Of a stretch of 55,087 nucleotides of DNA, positions 25,132-33,145 are shown piece by piece. The DNA lies in assembly GCA_051745535.1 (NCBI GenBank), contig JBNJED010000003.1:1-55087 (forward strand), given 5' to 3'. Every line of letters starts with the position of its first letter. The first letter of the stretch is position 1. Below the pieces are notes generated by a model. It had not been told where the DNA came from. It saw only the letters and a list, made by a program, of their open reading frames with translations, and did no database searches. The DNA is from Thiohalospira sp051745535. GTDB taxonomy: Bacteria > Pseudomonadota > Gammaproteobacteria > Thiohalospirales > Thiohalospiraceae. The position numbers and the translations under genes are program-made.

Positions 25132-26064
25132 ATGTCTGCACTGCTCTGTGGCTCCTACGCCTACGACACCATCATGGTCTTCCCGGACCACTTCAAGAAC
25201 CACATCCTCCCCGACAAGGTCCACATGCTGAACGTCTCCTTCCTGGTGCCGCAGATGCGCCGGGAGTTCGGCGGCTGCGCCGGGAACATCGCCTACAACC
25301 TCAAGCTGCTGGGCGGCGACCCCATCCCCATGGCCACCGTGGGCGGGGACTTCGGCCCCTACGCCGACTGGATGGACAAGCACGGCATCACCCGCCAGCA
25401 CGTGAAGGTGGTCGACGACACCTACACCGGCCAGGCCTTCATCACCACCGACCTGGACGACAACCAGATCACCGCCTTCCACCCCGGCGCCATGAACGAG
25501 TCCCACCAGCTCAAGGTGACCGACGCCTCCGGCGTGAAGATCGGCATCGTCTCCCCCGACGGCCGCGACGGCATGATCCAGCACGCCGAGCAGTTCGCCG
25601 AGGCGGGCGTCCCCTTCATCTTCGATCCGGGCCAGGGCATGCCGATGTTCGACGGCGACGACCTCGCCCGCTTCGTGGACCAGGCCACCTACGCCGCCCT
25701 GAACGACTACGAGGCGCAGCTGCTGGCCGAGAAGACCGGCAAGTCCATGGACGAGATCGCCGGCCAGCTGGAGGCGCTCATCGTCACCAAGGGCGGCGAG
25801 GGCTCCTTCATCTACACTGGCGGCAAGACCATCGAGATCCCGCCGACCCCCATCGGCGAGGCCAAGGACCCGACCGGCTGCGGCGACGCCTATCGCGCCG
25901 GCCTGCTCTACGGCCTGGACAACGACATGGACTGGGAGACCACCGGCCGCATCGCCTCCCTGATGGGCGCCATCAAGATCGAGCACGCCGGCACCCAGAA
26001 CCACCACTACACGCTCGATGAGTTCAAGGCCATGTTCAAGAAGAACTTCGGCTACGAGTTCTAG
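25132..26064 (+). CDS. PfkB-family sugar/nucleoside kinase (adenosine-kinase-like)
   Basis: This 310-residue ribokinase-fold enzyme has the two PfkB signatures: FGGCAGNIAYNLKLLGGDP near residue 45 and DPTGCGDAYRAGLLYGLD near residue 245, where Asp of GCGD is the catalytic base. The N-terminal MSALLCGSYAYDTIMVFPDH and the substrate-contacting segments resemble the bacterial adenosine-kinase-like subgroup, but the substrate cannot be fixed from sequence. It has its own ribosome site (TGAGGAAA). If it is an adenosine kinase, it could salvage the adenosine made by the adenosylhomocysteinase encoded at 47.1-48.4 kb. Confidence 0.85.
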   Translation: MSALLCGSYAYDTIMVFPDHFKNHILPDKVHMLNVSFLVPQMRREFGGCAGNIAYNLKLLGGDPIPMATVGGDFGPYADWMDKHGITRQHVKVVDDTYTGQAFITTDLDDNQITAFHPGAMNESHQLKVTDASGVKIGIVSPDGRDGMIQHAEQFAEAGVPFIFDPGQGMPMFDGDDLARFVDQATYAALNDYEAQLLAEKTGKSMDEIAGQLEALIVTKGGEGSFIYTGGKTIEIPPTPIGEAKDPTGCGDAYRAGLLYGLDNDMDWETTGRIASLMGAIKIEHAGTQNHHYTLDEFKAMFKKNFGYEF

Positions 26065-26107
26065 CGCGCGAGGTCTCGCCGGGGTCTTCCCCGGCGCGTG
26101 CGACGAA

Positions 26108-26143
26108 GAGGGGCGCCCCGGCGGTATCGCGGGGGCGCCCCTC
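26108..26143. terminator. Strong hairpin between convergent genes
   Basis: An 11-bp perfect stem (GAGGGGCGCCC at 26108-26118, GGGCGCCCCTC at 26133-26143) lies between the PfkB kinase and the convergent 150-residue gene. It has no good T-run but is well placed as a bidirectional terminator. Confidence 0.65.
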
Positions 26144-26167
26144 GCTCGTTGGGGGCTCGGTTTCGCT

Positions 26168-26620
26168 TTACCGTGCCTGCAACCGGCACTGGTGGCGGTC
26201 CCAGGAGAGGGGGCGGGACAGGGCGCCGCCCAGTCCGTGGCGCAGCCGGGCCAGAAGCCAGTCGGCCTCCGCCGGCTCGGTCCCCGGTTCCAGGGTCGGT
26301 GCGAAGTCGTGGATGGCCCCGGGGGAGAGGCCCAGGGCGACGGCGAGCACGGCGCGCTGGCCGCTGCCCACCGAGGGCGCCAGGCGGCAGAGGTACCAGC
26401 GGTGCTCGCTGCCGGTGACGGTCACCACCGGCAGGCTCTGGTCCGTTAGCAGCCCCGCCGGATCGGCCCGCCGGACCACGCCCAGGAGATCCGCCGGGCC
26501 CGCACCCCGATGGCAGAGGGCACCCAGGAGCTCGTTGACCTCCCGGCAGATGGTCGCCGGATCCAGGTCGGCCCCGGCGATGACCAGCGCCGGCGCCAGC
26601 GGGCCCGGGGAATCAGCCAT
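26168..26620 (-). CDS. Hypothetical partner of the aldolase-like protein, 150 residues
   Basis: I do not recognise this family. The protein is soluble and mixed alpha/beta: MADSPGPLAPALVIAGADLD, then REVNELLGALCHRGAGPADL, a strand SLPVVTVTGSEHRWYLCRLA, and AVLAVALGLSPGAIHDFAPT. The final third is helical and basic. No catalytic motif is seen. The start ATG overlaps the end of the aldolase-like gene by 8 bases, so the two are co-translated and probably work together. The pair is divergent from cbbR and so may be controlled with carbon fixation. Codon use is like the neighbourhood. Confidence 0.7.
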   Translation of the reverse strand: MADSPGPLAPALVIAGADLDPATICREVNELLGALCHRGAGPADLLGVVRRADPAGLLTDQSLPVVTVTGSEHRWYLCRLAPSVGSGQRAVLAVALGLSPGAIHDFAPTLEPGTEPAEADWLLARLRHGLGGALSRPLSWDRHQCRLQAR

Positions 26621-27758
26621 GGCTGCCCGTGGGCCGGAGTTCGCCCATGGGCGCCTCCAGGTCGGGCATGCAGGCGCTGCTGGCCTCCAGCGGCAGGTGG
26701 CGGACGGGTCCGCCCGGCAGTTGCGGGAGGTGGTCGGCGAACTCCTGGCGCGCCGCCGGGTGGCAGAGCTCCACTCGCCAGACGGCCCGGGGACTGCCCC
26801 CCTCGTCGGTGGTCCGGTAGCCGTGGACGGCCCGGACGCCGGGGGCGCCGCGCAGGATCTCCCCGCCGGCGCGCAGGGCCCGCTCCACCGCCGGGGCGTC
26901 CGCCGCCTCCTGGATCAGCAACTCCTCCACCGCCGTGCGTTCCCGGCAGCGAGAGAGGACCTCCGCGGCCCGGCCGGCGGACCCGGTGGCGCGCATGCGG
27001 TCCCCGCTCCAGGCGGCGACGGCGCTGCGCACCGTGCGGCTGAGGGCGTCCAGGGTGGGGTCGGCGTTGCGCAGCGCCTCGGTGGCGGCCCGGGCAACGC
27101 CCTCGGCGAAGCCGACCTGGGCGACGCCCTGGGCGACCATCCGCCGGATCTGGTCGTCCCCCGTCCCGGCGTCGGCGGTCACGGCCAGCGGTCGGTCGCT
27201 GGCCTCGTGGATCTGGCGCAGGCGGTTGTAGTCCAGCCGGCTGCGAGCCCCCTTGCCCGGGGTGTTGATGGCCACCTGCAGGGCGTCGCTACGGGTCCGC
27301 TCGGCCAGGGCCGCCGCCTCCGCCGCCGGGGTCCGGCCCGATTCGTCGGCCAGCGGGGTGGTCACCACGGTGAGCCGGCAGGTGGCCGCCGCCGACACCA
27401 GGTCGCGGACGGCGTTCACCGCCGGGGCGAAGGCGTTCTCCCGCGGGGCGGCCAGGACGCCACCGCAGCCCAGCCGGGCGGCGCGATGGACCTCGGCGGC
27501 CTCGCCCACGGGGCCCCAGAGCAGCGCCGCGGGGATGGTGCTCGCCTCCGTGGCGGCCACCAGCCCCGCCAGCTGGCTCTCCAGCGCCGCCGGCTCGTCC
27601 GCGGCGGGGTCGACCACCAGTACCACCGGGGCCCGGGCCCGCTCGGCGGCGGTGAGGATCCCCCGTGCGATCTCCAGGCCGGGAACGGTGAAGGCGCCCA
27701 CCGCGTAGCCGTGGCAGCGGGCGTGTCCGAGCATGTCACCGAGTTCGACCGTGGGCAT
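26613..27758 (-). CDS. Class II aldolase-like protein lacking metal ligands, with C-terminal extension
   Basis: Residues 1-230 follow class II fructose-bisphosphate aldolase from the start (LLGHARCHGYAVGAFTVPGL, then ILTAAERARAPVVLVV). However, the catalytic LHxDHG is replaced by LLWGPVG (79-85), and the HGGSG metal/phosphate loop by TADAGTG (194-200). Both zinc-binding His and the catalytic Asp are therefore missing, and aldolase activity is unlikely. The 100 C-terminal residues (from about 277) look like a ferredoxin-like alpha/beta domain of the Dabb/ABM type (inference). Start ATG follows GGGAGGAG. The gene is divergent from cbbR across a 113-base gap and coupled to the 150-residue gene. 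Confidence 0.75.
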   Translation of the reverse strand: MPTVELGDMLGHARCHGYAVGAFTVPGLEIARGILTAAERARAPVVLVVDPAADEPAALESQLAGLVAATEASTIPAALLWGPVGEAAEVHRAARLGCGGVLAAPRENAFAPAVNAVRDLVSAAATCRLTVVTTPLADESGRTPAAEAAALAERTRSDALQVAINTPGKGARSRLDYNRLRQIHEASDRPLAVTADAGTGDDQIRRMVAQGVAQVGFAEGVARAATEALRNADPTLDALSRTVRSAVAAWSGDRMRATGSAGRAAEVLSRCRERTAVEELLIQEAADAPAVERALRAGGEILRGAPGVRAVHGYRTTDEGGSPRAVWRVELCHPAARQEFADHLPQLPGGPVRHLPLEASSACMPDLEAPMGELRPTGSHG

Positions 27759-27830
27759 CTGTCTCCTCCCGTGCGGGGGACGATGGAAACCTCCTATGGG
27801 TTGTAAAGTCTGGTCCGGTTGATCTATTTG

Positions 27831-27849
27831 TAGAAATCAATTGTTTCTA
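27831..27849. promoter_or_regulatory. Candidate CbbR operator between aldolase-like gene and cbbR
   Basis: The sequence TAGAAATCAATTGTTTCTA has 6-base inverted arms (TAGAAA/TTTCTA) around a CAATTG core and sits 22 bases before the cbbR start. LysR regulators bind such interrupted dyads with the T-N11-A pattern, usually in the divergent gap by their own gene. A related ATCGATTGG-N-TCTA sequence occurs before cbbL and before dabB. Confidence 0.5.
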
Positions 27850-27871
27850 TTCACAGGATAGGTCTTAGTCG

Positions 27872-28876
27872 ATGAACAGCATTGTCCCCGACCTCGCCCG
27901 GCGCGTGACCCTGCGCCAACTCGCCATCTTCGAGGCGATGGCCCGCCACGAGAGCGTGACCCGCGCCGCGGAGGAGCTCTACCTCACCCAGCCCACCGCC
28001 TCCATGCAGGTGAAGAAGCTCAGCGACGCCCTGGGCGTGCCGTTGTTCGAGCAGGTGGGCCGGCGGATCCATCTCACCGACGCCGGCCGGGAGCTCTACG
28101 AGAGCTGCCAGGAGGTCTTCGGCAGCCTCGACCGGCTGGAGATGGGCATTGCCGAGATGCGTGGCCTCAAGCGTGGGGTCCTGAAGCTGTCGGTTGTCAC
28201 CACGGCCAAGTACTTTGCCCCCCACGTGATGGGCACCTTCAAGGGCGAGCATCCGGGGATCCAGGTCTCGCTCAAGGTCTCCAACCGCGAGCGTATCCTG
28301 GACCGGCTGGCGGACAACGAGGACGACCTCTACATCATGGGCCGCAAGCCGCAGGAGGGGGTCGATGTCGAGGCCATCCGCATCGCCCCCAATCCCCTGG
28401 TCACCATCGCCTCCCGGGAGAACCCCCTAGTGGGCGAGCCCAATGTCTCGCTGGAACGGTTGGCGCAGGAGCCCTTCATCGATCGCGAGCCCGGATCCGG
28501 GATCCGGGAGGCCACCCACAAACTCTTTGATAGCCGGGGCGTGACGCCGAATACCGTCATGGAGCTCTCCAGCAACGAAGCCATCAAGCACACCGTGGCC
28601 AGCGGCATGGGGATCTCCGTGCTCTCGCTGCACAGTCTGACCCTGGAGGGGACCCGGGGACCCCTGGCCATCCTCGATGTCGAGGGGATGCCCATCGAAC
28701 GCTACTGGTACGTGGTCTATCCCAAGGGGAAGAAGCTCTCGGTGGTCGCCCGCGCCTTCCTGGATTTCATGCTCACCGAACGCGAGCAGGTCGCGGCAAC
28801 CCTGCGCGACATGCTGTCGGGTCTCCCCTTCGATCGTGAACGGACCGACTGGATCACCGATTTCGAGGCGGACTGA
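27872..28876 (+). CDS. cbbR: LysR-family regulator of Calvin-cycle genes
   Basis: CbbR senses carbon/redox metabolites and activates Rubisco operons. The 334-residue protein has the N-terminal LysR winged helix (TLRQLAIFEAMARHESVTRA, then AEELYLTQPTASMQVKKLSD) and a C-terminal periplasmic-binding-protein-like effector domain from about residue 95. It is transcribed towards cbbL, which begins 195 bases downstream, rather than divergently from it as in many proteobacteria. The identification as CbbR rests on this context plus close similarity of the N-terminus to that group. Confidence 0.88.
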   Translation: MNSIVPDLARRVTLRQLAIFEAMARHESVTRAAEELYLTQPTASMQVKKLSDALGVPLFEQVGRRIHLTDAGRELYESCQEVFGSLDRLEMGIAEMRGLKRGVLKLSVVTTAKYFAPHVMGTFKGEHPGIQVSLKVSNRERILDRLADNEDDLYIMGRKPQEGVDVEAIRIAPNPLVTIASRENPLVGEPNVSLERLAQEPFIDREPGSGIREATHKLFDSRGVTPNTVMELSSNEAIKHTVASGMGISVLSLHSLTLEGTRGPLAILDVEGMPIERYWYVVYPKGKKLSVVARAFLDFMLTEREQVAATLRDMLSGLPFDRERTDWITDFEAD

Positions 28877-28994
28877 GTGCATGCGCCCCGGGGCAGGGAG
28901 TGCCCCGAAAGCCCTGTTACCCAAAAGGTTTTACCCGTCTGAACGGCCGCCGTGGAACGGCTGCTAGCCTCGCCTCTATGGACTTCATCGAAGC

Positions 28995-29010
28995 AATCGA
29001 TTGGTCTCTA
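28995..29010. promoter_or_regulatory. Candidate CbbR site upstream of cbbL
   Basis: AATCGATTGGTCTCTA in the 195-base leader before cbbL resembles the dyad before cbbR (ATCAATTG...TTCTA) and the site before dabB (ATCGATTGGAGTCTA). It lies about 60 bases before the cbbL start codon, followed by TCCATGGAC, which echoes CTATGGAC just upstream. No clear -35/-10 pair is visible in the same leader. Confidence 0.45.
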
Positions 29011-29071
29011 TCCATGGACCTCAGCTAGCTTTGCCCTCGCAATCCCACCACGGCAAGTGAGGAGCGTTCGG

Positions 29072-30487
29072 ATGGCAACCAAGACCTATGACGCGGGGGT
29101 AAAGGACTACGCCCAGATGTACTGGACGCCGGACTACGTCCCCCTGGATACCGACCTGCTGGCCTGTTTCAAGGTCACCCCCCAGGAGGGGGTTCCCCGG
29201 GAGGAGGCCGCGGCTGCTGTCGCCGCCGAGTCCTCCACCGGTACCTGGACCACGGTGTGGTCGGATCTCCTGACCGACATCGAGTTCTACAAGGGCCGCG
29301 CCTACCGCATCGAGGATGTGCCGGGCGACCCTGAGGCGTTCTACACCTTCATCGCCTACCCCCTCGACCTGTTCGAGGAGGGGTCGATCACGAACGTCCT
29401 CACCTCGCTGGTGGGTAACGTCTTCGGCTTCAAGGCCATCCAGGCCCTGCGGCTCGAGGACATCCGCTTCCCCATCGCCTACATCAAGACCTGCATGGGC
29501 CCTCCCTTCGGCATCCAGGTGGAGCGCGACCGGCTGAGCAAGTACGGCCGTCCCCTGCTGGGCGCGACCATCAAGCCGAAGCTCGGCCTCTCCGGCAAGA
29601 ACTACGGCCGGGCGGTCTACGAGAGCCTGCGTGGCGGTCTCGACTTCACCAAGGACGACGAGAACGTCAACTCCCAGCCCTTCATGCGCTGGCAGGACCG
29701 GTTCGAGTTCGTCGCCGAGGCGGTGCAGAAGGCCGAGACCAAGACCGGCGAGACCAAGGGCCACTACCTGAACGTCACCGCGCCGGATCCCGAGCAGATG
29801 TACGAGCGCGCCGAGTTCGCCAAGGAACTGGGCATGCCCATCATCATGCACGACTTCCTCACCGGCGGCTTCACGGCGAACACCGGCCTGGCCAAGTGGT
29901 GCCGCAAGAACGGCATGCTGCTGCACATCCACCGCGCCATGCACGCCGTCATCGACCGCAGCCCCAAGCACGGCATCCACTTCCGCGTGCTGGCCAAGTG
30001 CCTGCGACTCTCCGGCGGTGACCACCTGCACACCGGCACCGTGGTGGGCAAGCTCGAGGGCGACCGCGCCTCCACGCTGGGTTTCGTGGACCAGCTGCGC
30101 GAGGCCTTCGTCCCGGAGGATCGCTCCCGCGGCGTCTTCTTCGACCAGGACTGGGGCTCCCTGCCCGGCGTCATGGCCGTCGCCTCCGGCGGTATCCACG
30201 TCTGGCACATGCCGGCGCTGGTCTCGATCTTCGGTGACGACTCCGTGCTGCAGTTCGGCGGCGGTACCCAGGGCCATCCGTGGGGCAACGCCGCCGGCGC
30301 CGCCGCCAACCGCGCGGCCGTCGAGGCCTGCGTCAAGGCACGAAACCAGGGCCGCGAGATCGAGAAGGAGGGCAAGGAGATCCTCATGGAGGCCGCTCAG
30401 CAGAGCCCCGAGCTGAAGATCGCCCTGGAGACGTGGAAGGAGATCAAGTTCGAGTACGACACCGTCGACAAGCTCGATACGGCCTAA
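29072..30487 (+). CDS. cbbL: Rubisco large subunit, form IA (carboxysomal)
   Basis: CbbL carries the carboxylase active site that fixes CO2 onto ribulose 1,5-bisphosphate. The 471-residue product is full length. Lys168 in TIKPKLGLSGKNYG and the carbamylated Lys194 in GGLDFTKDDENVN, with Asp196 and Glu197 as magnesium ligands, are all present, as is the C-terminal loop region near GGTQGHPWGNAAG. The start ATG 29072 follows GTGAGGAGC and gives the usual MATKTYDAGVKDY of carboxysomal form IA. It leads the carboxysome operon and is followed by cbbS after 45 bases. Confidence 0.98.
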   Translation: MATKTYDAGVKDYAQMYWTPDYVPLDTDLLACFKVTPQEGVPREEAAAAVAAESSTGTWTTVWSDLLTDIEFYKGRAYRIEDVPGDPEAFYTFIAYPLDLFEEGSITNVLTSLVGNVFGFKAIQALRLEDIRFPIAYIKTCMGPPFGIQVERDRLSKYGRPLLGATIKPKLGLSGKNYGRAVYESLRGGLDFTKDDENVNSQPFMRWQDRFEFVAEAVQKAETKTGETKGHYLNVTAPDPEQMYERAEFAKELGMPIIMHDFLTGGFTANTGLAKWCRKNGMLLHIHRAMHAVIDRSPKHGIHFRVLAKCLRLSGGDHLHTGTVVGKLEGDRASTLGFVDQLREAFVPEDRSRGVFFDQDWGSLPGVMAVASGGIHVWHMPALVSIFGDDSVLQFGGGTQGHPWGNAAGAAANRAAVEACVKARNQGREIEKEGKEILMEAAQQSPELKIALETWKEIKFEYDTVDKLDTA

Positions 30488-30532
30488 CCCCGTTTTCCGA
30501 GCCCTTCCGATTCACGCAACGGAGAAGAAGAC

Positions 30533-30877
30533 ATGCCGGATTTCAAAGAAATGGGCGACTATCGCAGCCGGATCACCCAGGAGACCTTCGGCTTCCTGAA
30601 GGCGCTGACCTGGGACGAGATGCACGACATGGTCGCCTACATCATCGACCAGGGCTGGGTCCCCGGGATCGAGCACGAGACCCCCGCGGAGGCCCACGGC
30701 CACTACTGGACCCTGTGGAAGCTGCCGATGTTCGGTGTGAAGGACACCGCGCCCGTGCTCGAGGAGCTGGAGGCGTGCCATCGCGCCTACCCCGAGGACC
30801 ACGTCCGACTGGTGGGCTTCGACGACTATACCCAGAGCCTGGGCACCGCCTTCGTGGTGTACCAGGGGCGCGGTTGA
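30533..30877 (+). CDS. cbbS: Rubisco small subunit
   Basis: CbbS caps the large-subunit octamer. The 114-residue product contains the family motifs ITQETFGFLKALTWDEMHDM, HGHYWTLWKLPMFGVKD and VRLVGFDDYTQSLGTAFVVY. Its size is typical of form IA, without the long insertions of plant enzymes. It follows cbbL behind AACGGAGAAGAAG. Its stop codon lies inside a stable GC hairpin that separates it from csoS2. Confidence 0.97.
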   Translation: MPDFKEMGDYRSRITQETFGFLKALTWDEMHDMVAYIIDQGWVPGIEHETPAEAHGHYWTLWKLPMFGVKDTAPVLEELEACHRAYPEDHVRLVGFDDYTQSLGTAFVVYQGRG

Positions 30878-30894
30878 GGGGGCGCACCCCCCTC
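30876..30894 (+). other. Hairpin overlapping the cbbS stop
   Basis: GAGGGGG, loop CGCA and CCCCCCTC form a stable stem (one bulged C) starting at the cbbS stop codon and ending just before the csoS2 ribosome site. Hairpins here can raise Rubisco mRNA over shell-protein mRNA by stabilising the upstream fragment. There is no T-run. Confidence 0.55.
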
Positions 30895-30913
30895 CGTCAC
30901 GGGAGGCAGAGCA

Positions 30914-33133
30914 ATGGCCAGGGTGGAAACGACAGAGCGTAGTGCCCGGGAAGCCGCCCGGGCCCGGCGCGCCGCGCAGGCGCGGGGTGGCAAGAAGGAG
31001 CTGAAGGGCTCCGGCAGCGCCTCGACGACCGGCGGCGTGGTCGGCAAGGGCGCCTCCAGTGGCGGAGGCGAGCAGGGCGGCGGCGATGCCCGCACCTCGG
31101 CCCGGGAACGGCGTCGCGCCATGGCCCATCAGGGCAAGGCGGCGCTGAAGAAGACCGAGCGGAGTCGCGTGGAGAGCCGCCGCGAGGAGCCGGAGCCCGC
31201 CGTCGAGGAGGCACCGGCCGAGCCGTCCACGGCGGAGGCCACCGGTCCGGAGGGCGAGAGCTGCCCCCCCGGTACCAGTCGTCGCCGGCGCGGTGGGCAC
31301 TGCGAGAAGTCCTCCGGTCACCTCCAGGCCCGGGCGCGGCGGCGTGCACTGGCCGATCGCGGCAAGGCCGCCGAGACCAGTGGCTGCCTCTCGGCCGCCC
31401 AGGTGGCGCGCCAGTCGAACCCCGACATGTCCGGCCGCGAGATCGCCCGCCGGGCCCGGGCCGACCAGGCCCGCAACGGGGCCCGGGGGCGTAGCGGCGA
31501 GGACCACACCAGCCGTCGCCGGAAGATGATCGAGGAGCGCCGTGGTGGCGGTTCCTCCGACGCCCCCTGGAAGGTGGGCGCCAGCGAGACCAGCCACGGT
31601 CAGGAGGTCACCGGGACCCAGGTCTCGGCCGATTCCGACATGACCGGCTGGGAGGCGGGTGCCTGCCGCGGGGTCACGGGGACGGAGTACCTCTCCGCCG
31701 ATCTCTTCCGGGACCTGTGTGCCACCGAGCCGGCGCCGGCGCCCATGCGTTCCGGCGTCAGCCGGACGGGCCACGGCGGCCGGGTCACCGGCAACGAGGT
31801 CGGCCGCGGCGAGCGCGTTACCGGCAACGAGCCGGGGACCTGCCAGTCGGTCACCGGTACCGAGTACCTGGGGACCGAGCAGTTTCAGGGCTGGTGCGGC
31901 ACCACGCCGGAACCGGGTCCGGGACTCACCGGCGAGGACACCACCGCCGGCGCCCAGCGGGTCACCGGGGACTTCCCCGGCCGCTCGTCGCGGGTGACCG
32001 GGGATGAGCGCGGCGTCGGCCGATCGGTGACCGGGACGCAGTACCTGCGCCGCGAGTCCCAGGGCCAGGCCCCGTCCCAGGTGCCGCCCAAGGTGGAGCA
32101 GGCCACCACCCTCCGGGGTGGCGAGGTCACTGGCTCCCGGGTGGGCCGCAGTGAGCGGGTCACCGGCGACGAGCCGGGGAGCTGCCGCGCGGTCACCGGC
32201 AACGACTATGTCGGCCGCGAGCAGTACCAGGAGACCTGTGGCGTGGAGCCGCCCCGTCAGGGCCCGGCGACGCCGGTCTCGGCCACCGGCCACGGCCTCG
32301 CCGTCTCCGGCGCCCGGTCCGGCCGGAATGGTCGGGTGACCGGCAACGAGCCGGGCACCTGCCAGGCCGTCACCGGCACGCCCTACATGGGGGCCGAGGA
32401 GTACCGGAGCTACTGCGCCCCGGCGGACCAGGAGGAGGCCGCCATCCGGCAGCCTCGGCGGCACTCCACGCCGGCGTCCGAGATCACCGGTCAGCAGCCC
32501 GGCCTCAACGGGGCCATGACCGGGGCGGACGACGGGGCCTGCCAGACCCCGACGGGGACGCCCTACGTGGGCCAGCAGCAGTACACCGAGGCGTGTGCCG
32601 CGGAGCCGGCGACCCCGGCGAGCCCCGACTTCCCCCAGAGCCTGGAGGGAGCGGCGGCCCCGACACCGACGGCGGAGCCACCGGCGGCGCACGCGCCCCG
32701 GCGCTCCTCGGCGGTGACCGGGAGCCGGTACGAGGGTGGCGGTTCCATCACCGGCCCCTTCGGCATGGCCGAGGGCAAGGTGACCGGTACCGAGACCGCG
32801 CGTCACGAGGGCCGCTCCGGCTTCAGCTACACGCCGGATCCGGCGCCGCAAGCCCAGTCGGCCCAGGTCGATCGCATTACCGGCGAGGGGGCGGGCAGTG
32901 GCCCCTCCATCACCGGCGACGACTGGGACCGGGGTGAGCGTGTCACCGGCACCGAGGGGACCGCGGCGCGGCGCAACCCGAGCCGGCGCGGGCAGCAGGG
33001 CAGCGTGATGCCCATGCAGCGCGAGCCCAAGCGCAATGAGGATGTCCCCCTCCCCGACAGCCCCGTCACCGGCAGCAGCGGTACCACCGACAAGGGTGCC
33101 GCCGTGACCTACTCGGGCGGGGCCCGGGGCTAG
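30914..33133 (+). CDS. csoS2: Carboxysome assembly scaffold CsoS2
   Basis: CsoS2 is the disordered scaffold that binds Rubisco and the shell. The 739-residue product has the three-part layout: four basic N-terminal repeats (about residues 8-29, 61-82, 138-153, 173-190; for example SAREAARARRAAQARGGKK) that bind Rubisco, six middle repeats from about 222 to 560 built on VTGxExGxCxxVTGTEYL, and a C-terminal region ending GAAVTYSGGARG that anchors to the shell. The third middle repeat lacks both conserved Cys (ERGVGRSVTGTQYL). Start ATG follows GGGAGGCAGAGC. Confidence 0.96.
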   Translation: MARVETTERSAREAARARRAAQARGGKKELKGSGSASTTGGVVGKGASSGGGEQGGGDARTSARERRRAMAHQGKAALKKTERSRVESRREEPEPAVEEAPAEPSTAEATGPEGESCPPGTSRRRRGGHCEKSSGHLQARARRRALADRGKAAETSGCLSAAQVARQSNPDMSGREIARRARADQARNGARGRSGEDHTSRRRKMIEERRGGGSSDAPWKVGASETSHGQEVTGTQVSADSDMTGWEAGACRGVTGTEYLSADLFRDLCATEPAPAPMRSGVSRTGHGGRVTGNEVGRGERVTGNEPGTCQSVTGTEYLGTEQFQGWCGTTPEPGPGLTGEDTTAGAQRVTGDFPGRSSRVTGDERGVGRSVTGTQYLRRESQGQAPSQVPPKVEQATTLRGGEVTGSRVGRSERVTGDEPGSCRAVTGNDYVGREQYQETCGVEPPRQGPATPVSATGHGLAVSGARSGRNGRVTGNEPGTCQAVTGTPYMGAEEYRSYCAPADQEEAAIRQPRRHSTPASEITGQQPGLNGAMTGADDGACQTPTGTPYVGQQQYTEACAAEPATPASPDFPQSLEGAAAPTPTAEPPAAHAPRRSSAVTGSRYEGGGSITGPFGMAEGKVTGTETARHEGRSGFSYTPDPAPQAQSAQVDRITGEGAGSGPSITGDDWDRGERVTGTEGTAARRNPSRRGQQGSVMPMQREPKRNEDVPLPDSPVTGSSGTTDKGAAVTYSGGARG

Positions 33134-33145
33134 GGAGGCGCGACG

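Noticed and set aside
31580..32600. Repeated VTG-type units resembling a tandem DNA repeat or CRISPR
   Set aside because: The units are degenerate, of protein-level periodicity within csoS2, and lack identical repeats with unique spacers.
30914..33133. A programmed frameshift in csoS2 as reported for some alpha-carboxysomes
   Set aside because: No clear slippery heptamer with a downstream structure could be identified by eye, so I make no claim for a short CsoS2 form.
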